A stretch of DNA of 8,313 nt from an uncultured Actinomycetes bacterium (GCA_903854175.1 CAINVQ010000199.1:1-8313); one strand, 5' to 3'; counted from the first letter of the stretch, positions 1 to 6,655 are shown. Made by a program: numbers and translations. The notes: a model not told the origin generated them from the letters alone.

Positions 1-130
1 CTCGGTCGGTGAGCTCCTCGTGAGCTGTGACGGATCCAGTTTGACGAAGCATGGCATCGACCAAAGTGGTCTTACCGTGGTCAACGTGGGCGATAATTGC
101 AACATTTCGGATGGAAGAACGTAGTGTCAT
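1..130 (-). CDS. typA: Ribosome-associated GTPase TypA/BipA, amino-terminal 43 residues (runs off left edge)
   Basis: This is the start of a translational GTPase of the TypA/BipA family, a ribosome-binding elongation-factor-like protein linked to stress, low-temperature growth and ribosome assembly. The protein starts [20 protein letters not shown], which contains the P-loop AHVDHGKT (residues 15-22), followed by TLVDAML. The [20 protein letters not shown] pattern is characteristic of TypA and differs from EF-G, EF-Tu and LepA. The start ATG at 128-130 has no Shine-Dalgarno sequence. A TAGCGT hexamer lies 9 bases upstream within an inverted repeat, so a very short leader or none is possible. 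The gene follows two coupled genes on the same strand after 40 bases and may also receive their transcript. The rest of the protein is outside the window. Confidence 0.95.
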   Translation of the reverse strand, partial: MTLRSSIRNVAIIAHVDHGKTTLVDAMLRQTGSVTAHEELTDR

Positions 131-154
131 GGCCTAACTACGCTACTAGGCCTA
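131..154. repeat. Inverted repeat GGCCTA-N10-TAGGCC directly before typA, with an adjoining TAGGCCTA palindrome
   Basis: GGCCTA at 131-136 and TAGGCC at 147-152 form perfect six-base arms around a ten-base centre. The right arm extends into the eight-base palindrome TAGGCCTA (147-154), so GGCCTA also recurs directly 18 bases on. Read on the minus strand, the centre contains TAGCGT, a plausible -10 box for typA. The element could be an operator over that promoter, or a hairpin in read-through mRNA from the upstream genes that would end right at the typA start codon. There is no T-run, so a rho-independent terminator is unlikely. The repeat is directly visible; its function is inferred. Confidence 0.5.
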
Positions 155-170
155 CGTGAAGGCTTGATCT

Positions 171-977
171 TTAGGCTGCTTTGAGCATTTGACCACGCTG
201 CTGAACAACTGCAGTTCGCACCAAATCCCTTGCACCAGCACGGAGATCAGCCATTGTGCCATCAACGCTGAGGCACACCCCAGCGTCTGGCCAGACACCG
301 ATAAACCTCGAGGCGGCATTGCCAGTTGGATTTGCAAGTGCATCAATAGTTAGGTCACTGCGAAGTCCTGGACCAGAACTTTTGCCAGGAGACCCTGCTC
401 TGAGCCTGATTACTACTCGCTGATCTGCATTATTTATAACAATGTCCCGTCGTCCTCGAAGCGAAGTTCGAGCTGATGCAACGTCGTAATAGGCGTCACT
501 CTGTGCGAGTTGCCACGGTTGCTCAAGACCTTGAAGCACTTCGTAGGTGTTTGTCGCCCAGGTAACTGCTTCAGCACAGACAAGGCCAAGTGATGCGTGC
601 GACAACCCAGAGAGCCAGTATGAAAGCGACCCACTCTGGGTGTACCCGGCGGTGGAGCGAAGAAGGTGGTCAGCAAGTTCATCGCGGACACCCTGGCTAA
701 TGGTTAGCCCCTTTCTACTGGTAACACGACGTAGTGCACTCGTTCCGAGCACTCGTCGAGCGATTTGTGGAGTCCAGTGAAATGGGTCGTATGGTTTTCC
801 AGCTTGTTCGACCATCCAAGCATCGAGTCGTCGGTGCGTTGTTGAATTCACTGCACGAAAACGTGCACTGAGCGAAGCTCGGTGATCGTTCGTAAGTTCT
901 GAACTACTTGTTGGTGCAGTTGCAATTAGTTCGTTTAGATTGCGCACGGTGTTTCGGCGGTGAAGCAAGGTGCTCAT
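171..977 (-). CDS. Conserved actinobacterial-type protein with decayed PD-(D/E)XK-like fold (268 aa)
   Basis: I recognise no characterised gene. The order of elements resembles actinobacterial RecB-like PD-(D/E)XK proteins. A helical half holds FHWTPQIARRVLG (residues 66-78), a WL..L segment (121-125) and AEAVTWAT (135-142). An alpha/beta half follows, with a GRRDIVI strand (175-181), a VVIRLRAG strand (188-195), a helix after RSDL (206-209), and a strand ending IGVWPDAG (226-233). In an active enzyme the second strand would carry (D/E)xK; here it reads R-L-R, so catalysis looks lost. No signal peptide or membrane segment is seen. The start at 977 is chosen over GTG at 989 because its ATG overlaps the upstream stop (ATGA) and has a GGAAG ribosome site five bases upstream. 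It is therefore coupled to the 267-residue gene, which has a similar layout. The fold assignment is by eye and tentative. Confidence 0.8.
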   Translation of the reverse strand: MSTLLHRRNTVRNLNELIATAPTSSSELTNDHRASLSARFRAVNSTTHRRLDAWMVEQAGKPYDPFHWTPQIARRVLGTSALRRVTSRKGLTISQGVRDELADHLLRSTAGYTQSGSLSYWLSGLSHASLGLVCAEAVTWATNTYEVLQGLEQPWQLAQSDAYYDVASARTSLRGRRDIVINNADQRVVIRLRAGSPGKSSGPGLRSDLTIDALANPTGNAASRFIGVWPDAGVCLSVDGTMADLRAGARDLVRTAVVQQRGQMLKAA

Positions 978-1777
978 ACGTGCTTCCACATATCGCTGAG
1001 CACGGAAAGAACTTCATTGGCACTTCGTGAAAGTGATTCATTATCAACATTGCTGGTCCACATCTCACCAGTAGCGCTTGAAAATATTGAAGTCCTTAGT
1101 GGAACTACTGAAGTCTTGAGTGTTTGTAGGAGCGCGTGGTAGCGCATGGTTCGTTCTGCTGCCTTATCGAGCGGGGAAGTAGTCACGTCAAATAGCGCAA
1201 CGCTTGCGTGTTCGCTCGTTGTGGTACCCACTGTTAAGTCAATGACATCAAAAAGCAGTACATGGCCACCAGCAAATCTTTGTGATGCACGAACGCAGCT
1301 TCGTGGCATCCACGTTGCAGAGATTTTGCCGAGTGATCGTTTTAATGTGCTGCTGTGAGCATTTACGTCAGCTTCTAAGCGTGCAACCTGCTCCTTATCA
1401 AGTCCATTGAAGTAGCGAACAAGCTCACTTCCTGATTGTTCGCACCGCCATGCACTCAGTGCATCATTAAAGGGGTCAGTGATTTCAAAGCCAACACTGA
1501 GAAGTCGAAGTACGTGGGTAATTAAAATTCCTCGTATTTGGCTAAGTGATGCAAGTTGAATCTCGCTCACTTGGTGCTTCTGGCGAAGTGATGATGCTCG
1601 AATAATGAGTGGGGTTATGGGGCTTGCCTTGCCCATGATTGAATAAATACCGTCTTCAATATGAGCTCTTAGGCCGCTGGCGCTCGCAGAATCACTCAAT
1701 GGTCGACTGGTCGTATCGCCACGTAATGCTTCAATTGCTGAGTATGGGGAGTCTGGAGCCAAGATTGTCATGGACAT
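974..1777 (-). CDS. Second protein with decayed PD-(D/E)XK-like C-terminal half (267 aa)
   Basis: No close known gene is recognised. The N-terminal part is mostly helical, with no signal peptide or clear membrane helix. From about residue 170 the pattern matches a RecB-like PD-(D/E)XK core. A VLLFDVIDLTVG strand (173-184) is followed by ASVALFDVTTSPLD (191-204), a helix with RYHALLQTLK (212-221), then VVPLRTSIFSSATGE (224-238). The Asp strand is kept (D197), but the expected lysine two residues on is T199, so nuclease activity is doubtful. Its stop overlaps the next start (ATGA), indicating one operon with the 268-residue protein of similar layout; the two may form a complex or be diverged duplicates. 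Start choice is uncertain. ATG 1777 gives the longest frame, but ATG 1771 is seven bases from a weak AAGAG site. No TANNNT box stands at leaderless distance here, unlike most genes in the window. Confidence 0.78.
   Translation of the reverse strand: MSMTILAPDSPYSAIEALRGDTTSRPLSDSASASGLRAHIEDGIYSIMGKASPITPLIIRASSLRQKHQVSEIQLASLSQIRGILITHVLRLLSVGFEITDPFNDALSAWRCEQSGSELVRYFNGLDKEQVARLEADVNAHSSTLKRSLGKISATWMPRSCVRASQRFAGGHVLLFDVIDLTVGTTTSEHASVALFDVTTSPLDKAAERTMRYHALLQTLKTSVVPLRTSIFSSATGEMWTSNVDNESLSRSANEVLSVLSDMWKHV
983..987 (-). promoter_or_regulatory. Ribosome binding site GGAAG deciding the start at 977
   Basis: On the minus strand GGAAG is followed by five bases (CACGT) and then ATG. It lies inside the 3' end of the upstream gene. 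It supports ATG 977 over the upstream in-frame GTG at 989, whose codon overlaps this site. Confidence 0.6.
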
Positions 1778-1781
1778 ACTC

Positions 1782-1810
1782 TTGCGCGGGGGTGTAACAC
1801 GACCTAGCGT
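1782..1810 (+). promoter_or_regulatory. Promoter TTGCGC-17-TAGCGT for the leaderless small membrane ORF
   Basis: A -35-like TTGCGC (1782-1787) is separated by 17 bases from a -10-like TAGCGT (1805-1810). The GTG start of the small ORF follows after six bases, at the expected transcription start. The -35 sits five bases from the divergent gene's ATG (1777), so the two transcription units share this stretch. Confidence 0.5.
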
Positions 1811-1816
1811 GGCCTT

Positions 1817-1921
1817 GTGTTTATCGCCGTCTTTTCATTCTTTATTTCAGCCGTTGTAGTTCTGTGCGTGCTGACAGTCCGCTTCGCTTTTCGTCGCGAC
1901 CGCGAACGTCGCAACCGCTAA
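1817..1921 (+). CDS. Small single-span membrane protein with arginine-rich tail (34 aa)
   Basis: This short frame reads GTG to TAA. The protein starts with the hydrophobic run VFIAVFSFFISAVVVLCVLT (written with V for the GTG start; about 20 residues, enough for one membrane span). It ends in VRFAFRRDRERRNR, a strongly basic tail that by the positive-inside rule would stay in the cytoplasm. A stop (TAG 1805-1807) lies just upstream in frame, so GTG 1817 is the only usual start. It is not preceded by a ribosome site but lies six bases after TAGCGT, consistent with a leaderless mRNA. The stop is four bases from the stop of the convergent coiled-coil gene. No family is recognised. The amphipathic organisation, promoter placement and clean fit between genes argue for a real gene, but its small size means chance cannot be excluded. 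Confidence 0.55.
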   Translation: MFIAVFSFFISAVVVLCVLTVRFAFRRDRERRNR

Positions 1922-1939
1922 AGCGCTACTTCAGTTTTT
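1918..1939 (+). terminator. Weak possible terminator after the small ORF
   Basis: CTAAAG (1918-1923) can pair with CTTCAG (1929-1934) around a five-base loop with one A-C mismatch, followed by TTTTT (1935-1939). The stem is short and AT-rich and overlaps the stop codons of both convergent genes. It is listed only as a candidate. Confidence 0.2.
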
Positions 1940-2153
1940 CTTCAATGGCCTTAACGGCTCGTGCAAGATCAGCTACCGCACGTTCCAGCACCGCAAGACG
2001 GTCAGTCAGAATTTCTTCGACTTTTTGGTCAACTCTTCCGTCAACTTGTGATCGAAGTTTTGAATCAAGTGAATCAACGAGAGGCTGCGTATAGGACTTC
2101 AACTTCTGCAAGAGGTCTTGTGGTTTTTCTGAAGATGTTCCGTTGTCGCTCAT
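1926..2153 (-). CDS. Small coiled-coil protein (75 aa)
   Basis: This is a soluble, highly charged protein of unknown function. Residues 49-75 form a clean heptad pattern, with hydrophobic positions L49, L53, L56, V60, L63, V67, I70 and L74 at alternating 4-3 spacing, so the C-terminal half should be a parallel or antiparallel coiled coil. The middle (about 25-47) is also predicted helical and rich in charged residues, and the first 12 residues look disordered. There is no signal peptide or membrane segment. The ATG at 2151-2153 has no ribosome site but lies six bases after TAGTCT, suggesting a leaderless mRNA of its own. The upstream secreted-protein gene ends only 15 bases away, so read-through is also possible. 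It could be an oligomerisation or adaptor protein, but nothing in the sequence says of what. Confidence 0.82.
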   Translation of the reverse strand: MSDNGTSSEKPQDLLQKLKSYTQPLVDSLDSKLRSQVDGRVDQKVEEILTDRLAVLERAVADLARAVKAIEEKLK

Positions 2154-2159
2154 AGTAAA

Positions 2160-2165
2160 AGACTA
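2160..2165 (-). promoter_or_regulatory. -10 box TAGTCT for the leaderless coiled-coil gene
   Basis: TAGTCT on the minus strand is followed by six bases and then the ATG. It fits TAGNNT and lies in the 15-base gap after the upstream stop codon. The -35 position 17 bases upstream (TGTACT) matches TTGACA poorly, so support comes mainly from spacing. Confidence 0.4.
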
Positions 2166-2168
2166 CGC

Positions 2169-4184
2169 CTACGCTGGTGGGCAGTACACACCAGCATTGA
2201 ATTGCAATGTATTGAACTGAGCAACCCAAGGTGGAGTGGAGAAGGTTGCGATTTCAGAGTGCAGCACTGAAGTTGGTGTGCACACTGCGCTGAAGGCAAT
2301 GTAACCACGGACATTGCTGCCACTGGAGCCACTGATTTTTACCGGAGGCTTAGTGCCACCTGCAGAGAAAGCAACTGCTTCAAAAACTGGCAAGTTGATT
2401 GAGCCCAAGTTGTAGTTTCGGTATTCACTTTGCGAAGCGTAGAGACCGGGATTAAGAGTCGGATCAATCGATGCGAGACCTTCGGCCCATCCCTTGTTCA
2501 TTGCGGTCCAGAATGTTGCGTACTTGGCAATGACCGCTGATGATGATCCTGCTGGTGCATCAAGTCCCGAGTGATTATCTGGCCAGCCTTCTGGGTCAAA
2601 AATTACCCAGTCAGGTTTAAGTCCGAGTCCGAGTCCACGGTACGCAGCTACTTGCGTCGCAACCCACGCACCGGCGGCGTAACCATGGGTGTAATACGTG
2701 GCAGCAATTTTTGGTTCAGAACCAATTGGACCACTGACTGTCCAGAATGTCAGCCACGTAACGCGCTTGTGTGAATTGTAAATTGCTTTTCCAAGAATGT
2801 AGTCAGGAGATGTTTCGACGCTCTTGGCGCTGGTGAATCCCACCCATGGGGACTGCAATGTTCCAAGTCCTCCAGTAACGCTCAAAATCGGCCAACCACT
2901 TGTGATCGCGGATGCATAATTTTTTGAAGGGAACGCGTAAAGCCCGACGCCTTGAGGAGGTGGGGAATCAATACCGGCTGCAAAAAGATTGAGAACTGAA
3001 CCAACAGTGATACCAGCAATGACTGGGCCGACTGTTCGTGCAGCGCTTCCCGCGGTTACTGAAACGTCAGTAGCTGTCCAAGTAGATGAGCTAACCGTAT
3101 TGTTGAACACAAATAAGTCACCCCAGTTCTGCGCCTCACCAGCAAGTGTTATTTGTGAGCCAATAATTCCCATATAGAGAGCACCAGTTATTGGTGGAGA
3201 ATTTGTTGCCATGGTTGTTACGTTTAAAAGTTTCCAGGTAGTTGTTGATGTTGTTGGGGTTGATGCACTAAAGAGTTGAACCTCTCCTGTTGTTGAAAGT
3301 GCTCCAACATACACAGTGTTCGATGAAGACATGGTGCTCAAAGTTCCATTAAGTGCCGGCGCAGTTGTAAGAGTGCTTATATTTTGGACAGTCCACGTTG
3401 TCGCGGCTGCGCTAAACAGCTGCAACTGACCGAGTGTGTTTAACGTTACAAATGATGGCGTTATGGTCGCCAGTGCGACCGGGTCAACAATGGTTGAAGA
3501 GCTGGCAGTAAGAAGCGTCACATCAGCGACTGGGCTAGCGAGTGTTGGAAGTGAATTACCCGTTGTCCACGTCAGGTTGAGTGCAGCCATGTGATTTGTT
3601 GTAGTTCTGAAAGCAATAAACCCGGTCTGATTATTCATCTGAATGCTCGGCAAACTGTTGGCTGCGAGTTGTCCAGATAACAGGCTTAGGTCAACTAATC
3701 GGTACGCCGGCGATGCGAGTGCGGTCCTCGACTCTCGCGGACCCTTGTTATAAGCATGCGATAACAGGATTAAGTGACTATTGGCGCCAACATAAAGAAT
3801 GTCAACTTCACCGCTGGGATCAAAGAACGGGATTGGATCGTTTTGCGCGAGCGGTGCCGATACTTGAGTAGAGACATTTGTCCAACTATTAGTCGCGTTT
3901 GCATTCTGCACATAAAGACCAATTTGATTTGATGTAGTTCTAAATGAAATAGCCGAAGCCCCGTTGGCACTTAATGAGTGTGGCCCTCCGAGCATCGCGG
4001 TGTTGTTAATTGCAGGGCCGAAGGCCACAGCATTCCATGGAAGTGGTCCAGTCCCAGTGTTGACGAACTCGAAGAGCTGTTGACCTGGTGTTTTCGAAGT
4101 AATAGTTGCGAGAGTGAGCGGTGTCGACAGTACAGTCCCCGCAATTAAGGCATTCGCCATCTTTCGTAAGCGTTGAAACTTCAC
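2169..4184 (-). CDS. Exported protein: propeller-like repeats plus C-terminal TIM-barrel glycoside-hydrolase-like domain (671 aa)
   Basis: The N-terminus (KFQRLRK then a hydrophobic run to about residue 26) is a signal peptide. Residues about 60-450 hold some seven repeats averaging 55 residues, each a strand ending in L(F/Y)V/S, a Ser/Thr-rich loop, a Trp and then N(V/I)S. Examples start near L90, L256, L304 and V359. This is the pattern of a beta-propeller or lectin-like domain. Residues about 470-671 resemble the GH25/DUF1906 TIM-barrel superfamily: WLTFWTVSGP, a helix, then WVIFDPEGWPDN (526-537, candidate acidic pair D530/E532), GLYASQSEY (580-588), and final strands near WVAQF. Secretion and a carbohydrate-directed role are inferred; substrate is unknown. 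GTG 4184 is preferred to GTG 4190 because GAAGG stands six bases before it. It lies downstream of the S53 protease gene on the same strand. No cell-wall anchor is seen. Confidence 0.85.
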   Translation of the reverse strand: MKFQRLRKMANALIAGTVLSTPLTLATITSKTPGQQLFEFVNTGTGPLPWNAVAFGPAINNTAMLGGPHSLSANGASAISFRTTSNQIGLYVQNANATNSWTNVSTQVSAPLAQNDPIPFFDPSGEVDILYVGANSHLILLSHAYNKGPRESRTALASPAYRLVDLSLLSGQLAANSLPSIQMNNQTGFIAFRTTTNHMAALNLTWTTGNSLPTLASPVADVTLLTASSSTIVDPVALATITPSFVTLNTLGQLQLFSAAATTWTVQNISTLTTAPALNGTLSTMSSSNTVYVGALSTTGEVQLFSASTPTTSTTTWKLLNVTTMATNSPPITGALYMGIIGSQITLAGEAQNWGDLFVFNNTVSSSTWTATDVSVTAGSAARTVGPVIAGITVGSVLNLFAAGIDSPPPQGVGLYAFPSKNYASAITSGWPILSVTGGLGTLQSPWVGFTSAKSVETSPDYILGKAIYNSHKRVTWLTFWTVSGPIGSEPKIAATYYTHGYAAGAWVATQVAAYRGLGLGLKPDWVIFDPEGWPDNHSGLDAPAGSSSAVIAKYATFWTAMNKGWAEGLASIDPTLNPGLYASQSEYRNYNLGSINLPVFEAVAFSAGGTKPPVKISGSSGSNVRGYIAFSAVCTPTSVLHSEIATFSTPPWVAQFNTLQFNAGVYCPPA

Positions 4185-4189
4185 TCGCA

Positions 4190-4195
4190 CCCTTC
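4190..4195 (-). promoter_or_regulatory. Ribosome binding site GAAGGG deciding the start at 4184
   Basis: On the minus strand GAAGG(G) is separated by about six bases from GTG 4182-4184, but directly abuts the alternative GTG at 4188-4190, which is too close for initiation. This favours the shorter, 671-residue protein and suggests a leadered mRNA, possibly transcribed from within the 116-base gap after the protease gene. Confidence 0.5.
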
Positions 4196-4306
4196 GATGG
4201 GGCGTTCACCCAGTAGTTTCTGGGCATCCACCAGTGTTAAGTCTAGGTTGGCTTGCATGAAAAATGAGTTTCGCATCGTATTCAAAACGTGCGCACCTAG
4301 TAGTCG

Positions 4307-6649
4307 CTACTTAAGTGTGATGACAGATTTAGGAGCAGAAGACTTACTTGCTCCGCCGCTACCAACAGCGCGAACGAGCACGCTGTAAAGCTTGGCCTTG
4401 GCGAGTTTAGAAACTGTCACTGTTCCCTTAGAAGAAAAACTCACCCAAGACGTTCCGGCATTAAGTGAATACTGATAACTAGTAACAGCTCCTGAAGCTG
4501 GTGGGCTAACGCTAAGAGTGAATCCACCAACTAGGGCTTTCAATTTGCTTATCTTTGGCGCATCAGGCGGTGCTGCATTCATTGCAATTGTTGCCGATGT
4601 TAAAGACACACCTGCGGTTGTTGCACTAACGGTAATGGTCCCGGGGATTGAACTCTTTACTTCAAACGAAACTGTGCCATCAATTCCAGTGGTGACAGTG
4701 TCACCCGCTGTTCCGCTTGATGTTGCAGTTGCTGGGTCGTCATTAATGACTACGGTGCCACTTGTTTCTTTTGCGCTAACTGCAACCGGAGTGTTAACGA
4801 TTGGATCTCCGTTTACGTCTTTAAGTGTCAATGTCACAACAGCAGGTGTTCCAACAATCGTTGGGGCGTTACTTGTAACAAGAGAACTCTTCGAAGCACT
4901 CACTTTTGGTGGGCAAAGTCCATTTATGAATGCAGCACCGTTAGGGCTACCAAGTCCTGATGCAAGATCGTAACCAGTCCCTGCGCTGTAGCTTCCAGTA
5001 TTGAAGAGGTCGTTGCTACCAGTTGTGACATCGGTGAATCCAACTCCAGCTGCACCCATCCGGTACAGCGATGGATTAATAAATCCGAGTCGTGCCACAC
5101 CGCAAGCTTGCGCCGCAACTGCAACGAGTGCACTCATAAGAGGTGACCCAATTGAAGTTCCACCAATACTGCTCCAGCCAGTCGTGCAGTTACGGTGACA
5201 AGTAACAATCTGACTGTTTGATCCAGTGAAGTACTGCATAAATCCAGTATTGGGATCAGCCATGACTGATAAATCGGGGACCATTCGCATTGTTTGTGAG
5301 GCAGTGGCACCAGTCGTTACTTGCCATGTTGGTCGTGACCACACTTGTGAAACGCCACCACCACCTGCACCACCATTGGAGTTCCAGACGGTTTGTGTAA
5401 GTGGGCTGATGTTCGTGATCGTAAGTCCACCAACGCTTGTTACGTAGGGTTGCGAAGAAGGGTCATCAACAGCTGGCGTGTTGTTGGTAATGCCGTTGCA
5501 GTCAGATGATCCATTGTCACCAGCGGCGCTAAGAACTGTTTGGCCCTGTGCGGCCATTTGCTGGAAAATAGCTTGTTCGGAACTCGGATTATTTGAAGGG
5601 TCAACTTCACAGATTCCCCAAGAAGTTGTTACGACTGTTGCGGTGTTGTCATCGGCGATTTTTGCGTATACGTCGAGTGGTCCAGATCCACTTGAAGAAT
5701 TCGGGCCGGAGTAGACCTGAATTTTTGCGCCAGGTGCAAGTCCGGCGGCTTGTTCGATATCGAGAGTTGCTTCATCGGAGTATCCACCGGTGGCACCGCC
5801 ATCAACATTTGCATTTGTAATTGAAGGAGATAGTCCGTAACAATTAAAGAAAACATTGAGGTCATTAGGGTTATAAATTCCTAATTCGTAAACACCAATT
5901 ATTTGTCCAGTTCCAATATTGCCGTTAGCGTATGCGCCACTAAACCCGTACAGCGAGGACTGTTGTTGCAAGGTGAACCCGCCACTTGAGTTTGGTGTGG
6001 TGCTTGATGGCGATGCACCGGACTGCGCACCTGCACATGCGCTTGGAGTTGCTGACGCAACCGCGCTAGAGCGAACAAGATGTCTCGACATTGGCACAAC
6101 GCTAGACAGCCCGTAAATTCCCTGAATTTGTTTTGCAATGTTTGCGGGGAGCGTTGCACGATCTACGAACTGCGCTCCAAGTGCTCCAGTAGATGAGCGA
6201 ACGGTCATGATCGATGCGTCAAAGGCATGTGAGATATTTATGGTCGAACCGCTCACGTGAAGCAGCACGTGACCTTTTGAAAGTGCTCCTACGTGTAGAC
6301 CAAAACTCTTCAGATAGGTGCTTACTTCTTGAACCGTTGCGTCAGTTGCACCAAATCGCTCTGCAAACTGCGTAGGCGTTAAGTAGTGCTGATAATTAGG
6401 TGAGGCTGGGTTAGAAAGACTTGCAATGAAAGTTTCTATTGCGGCCTTATTGGCCTGGGCTAGTGCGACATCAAATGTTGTATTGATTGATTCAGCAACA
6501 ATGCTGTAGTTCGCTGGGATTGGGGCTCCACTGGCTACTTGCACCCTTGGCTGCACAGCTGTTGCGCTCACTGCTGGCAACATCAATGCGACAAGCGCCA
6601 TAGAGAGTGCTGCAGCAGGAAGTAGGAGGCGTGCTCTTAAATGTTGCAT
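4307..6649 (-). CDS. Secreted S53 family serine-carboxyl peptidase (sedolisin/kumamolisin type) with Big-1-like and Fn3-like C-terminal domains (780 aa)
   Basis: This is an exported endopeptidase zymogen; the family cleaves proteins, usually at acidic pH. A signal peptide (1-29, VSA before T30) is followed by a pro-kumamolisin activation domain (about 44-190), with the typical SNPASPNYQHYLTPTQFAERF. A Ser/Thr-rich linker (about 195-224), where processing may occur, comes next. The peptidase domain (about 225-580) shows the catalytic Glu and Asp in SDEATLD (E293, D297), TSWG (342-345), the oxyanion Asp in AAGDNG (D378) and the nucleophile in GGTSIGSP (S499). The C-terminal calcium site is also present (D540-V541 and G559-Y560-D561). 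All key residues are kept, so it should be active. Residues 583-690 resemble a Big-1 (invasin-like) Ig domain with KDVNGDP, and 694-780 a fibronectin III domain. There is no LPXTG or membrane anchor. It is read first, with the propeller protein 116 bases downstream. The start lacks a ribosome site but follows TAGGCT by six bases. Confidence 0.95.
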   Translation of the reverse strand: MQHLRARLLLPAAALSMALVALMLPAVSATAVQPRVQVASGAPIPANYSIVAESINTTFDVALAQANKAAIETFIASLSNPASPNYQHYLTPTQFAERFGATDATVQEVSTYLKSFGLHVGALSKGHVLLHVSGSTINISHAFDASIMTVRSSTGALGAQFVDRATLPANIAKQIQGIYGLSSVVPMSRHLVRSSAVASATPSACAGAQSGASPSSTTPNSSGGFTLQQQSSLYGFSGAYANGNIGTGQIIGVYELGIYNPNDLNVFFNCYGLSPSITNANVDGGATGGYSDEATLDIEQAAGLAPGAKIQVYSGPNSSSGSGPLDVYAKIADDNTATVVTTSWGICEVDPSNNPSSEQAIFQQMAAQGQTVLSAAGDNGSSDCNGITNNTPAVDDPSSQPYVTSVGGLTITNISPLTQTVWNSNGGAGGGGVSQVWSRPTWQVTTGATASQTMRMVPDLSVMADPNTGFMQYFTGSNSQIVTCHRNCTTGWSSIGGTSIGSPLMSALVAVAAQACGVARLGFINPSLYRMGAAGVGFTDVTTGSNDLFNTGSYSAGTGYDLASGLGSPNGAAFINGLCPPKVSASKSSLVTSNAPTIVGTPAVVTLTLKDVNGDPIVNTPVAVSAKETSGTVVINDDPATATSSGTAGDTVTTGIDGTVSFEVKSSIPGTITVSATTAGVSLTSATIAMNAAPPDAPKISKLKALVGGFTLSVSPPASGAVTSYQYSLNAGTSWVSFSSKGTVTVSKLAKAKLYSVLVRAVGSGGASKSSAPKSVITLK

Positions 6650-6655
6650 GCTGAC

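Noticed and set aside
1895..1911. GCGAC-N7-GTCGC hairpin near the end of the small ORF
   Set aside because: It can be explained by the Arg/Asp codon run encoding the basic tail and has no T-run after it in either direction.
3770..3970. Minus-strand frame overlapping the propeller gene in another frame
   Set aside because: It is inside a well-supported gene, has no start signals of its own and no recognisable protein pattern.
4209..4224. Hairpin CCCAG-N6-CTGGG between the peptidase and propeller genes
   Set aside because: The stem is only five pairs and is not followed by a T-run on either strand, so it is not a convincing terminator; with one copy there is no basis to call it an operator.
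4518..4973. Plus-strand open frame of 151 codons opposite the peptidase C-terminal domains
   Set aside because: It lies wholly antisense to the Big-1/Fn3 region, whose domain matches are clear; the translation is a low-complexity Val/Ala/Thr mirror of those codons with no recognisable domain or promoter.
5593..5865. Overlapping open frames on both strands within the peptidase catalytic domain
   Set aside because: They are shadows of the S53 frame, which carries the catalytic Glu/Asp motif here; the products are His/Gln-rich with no domain signature.
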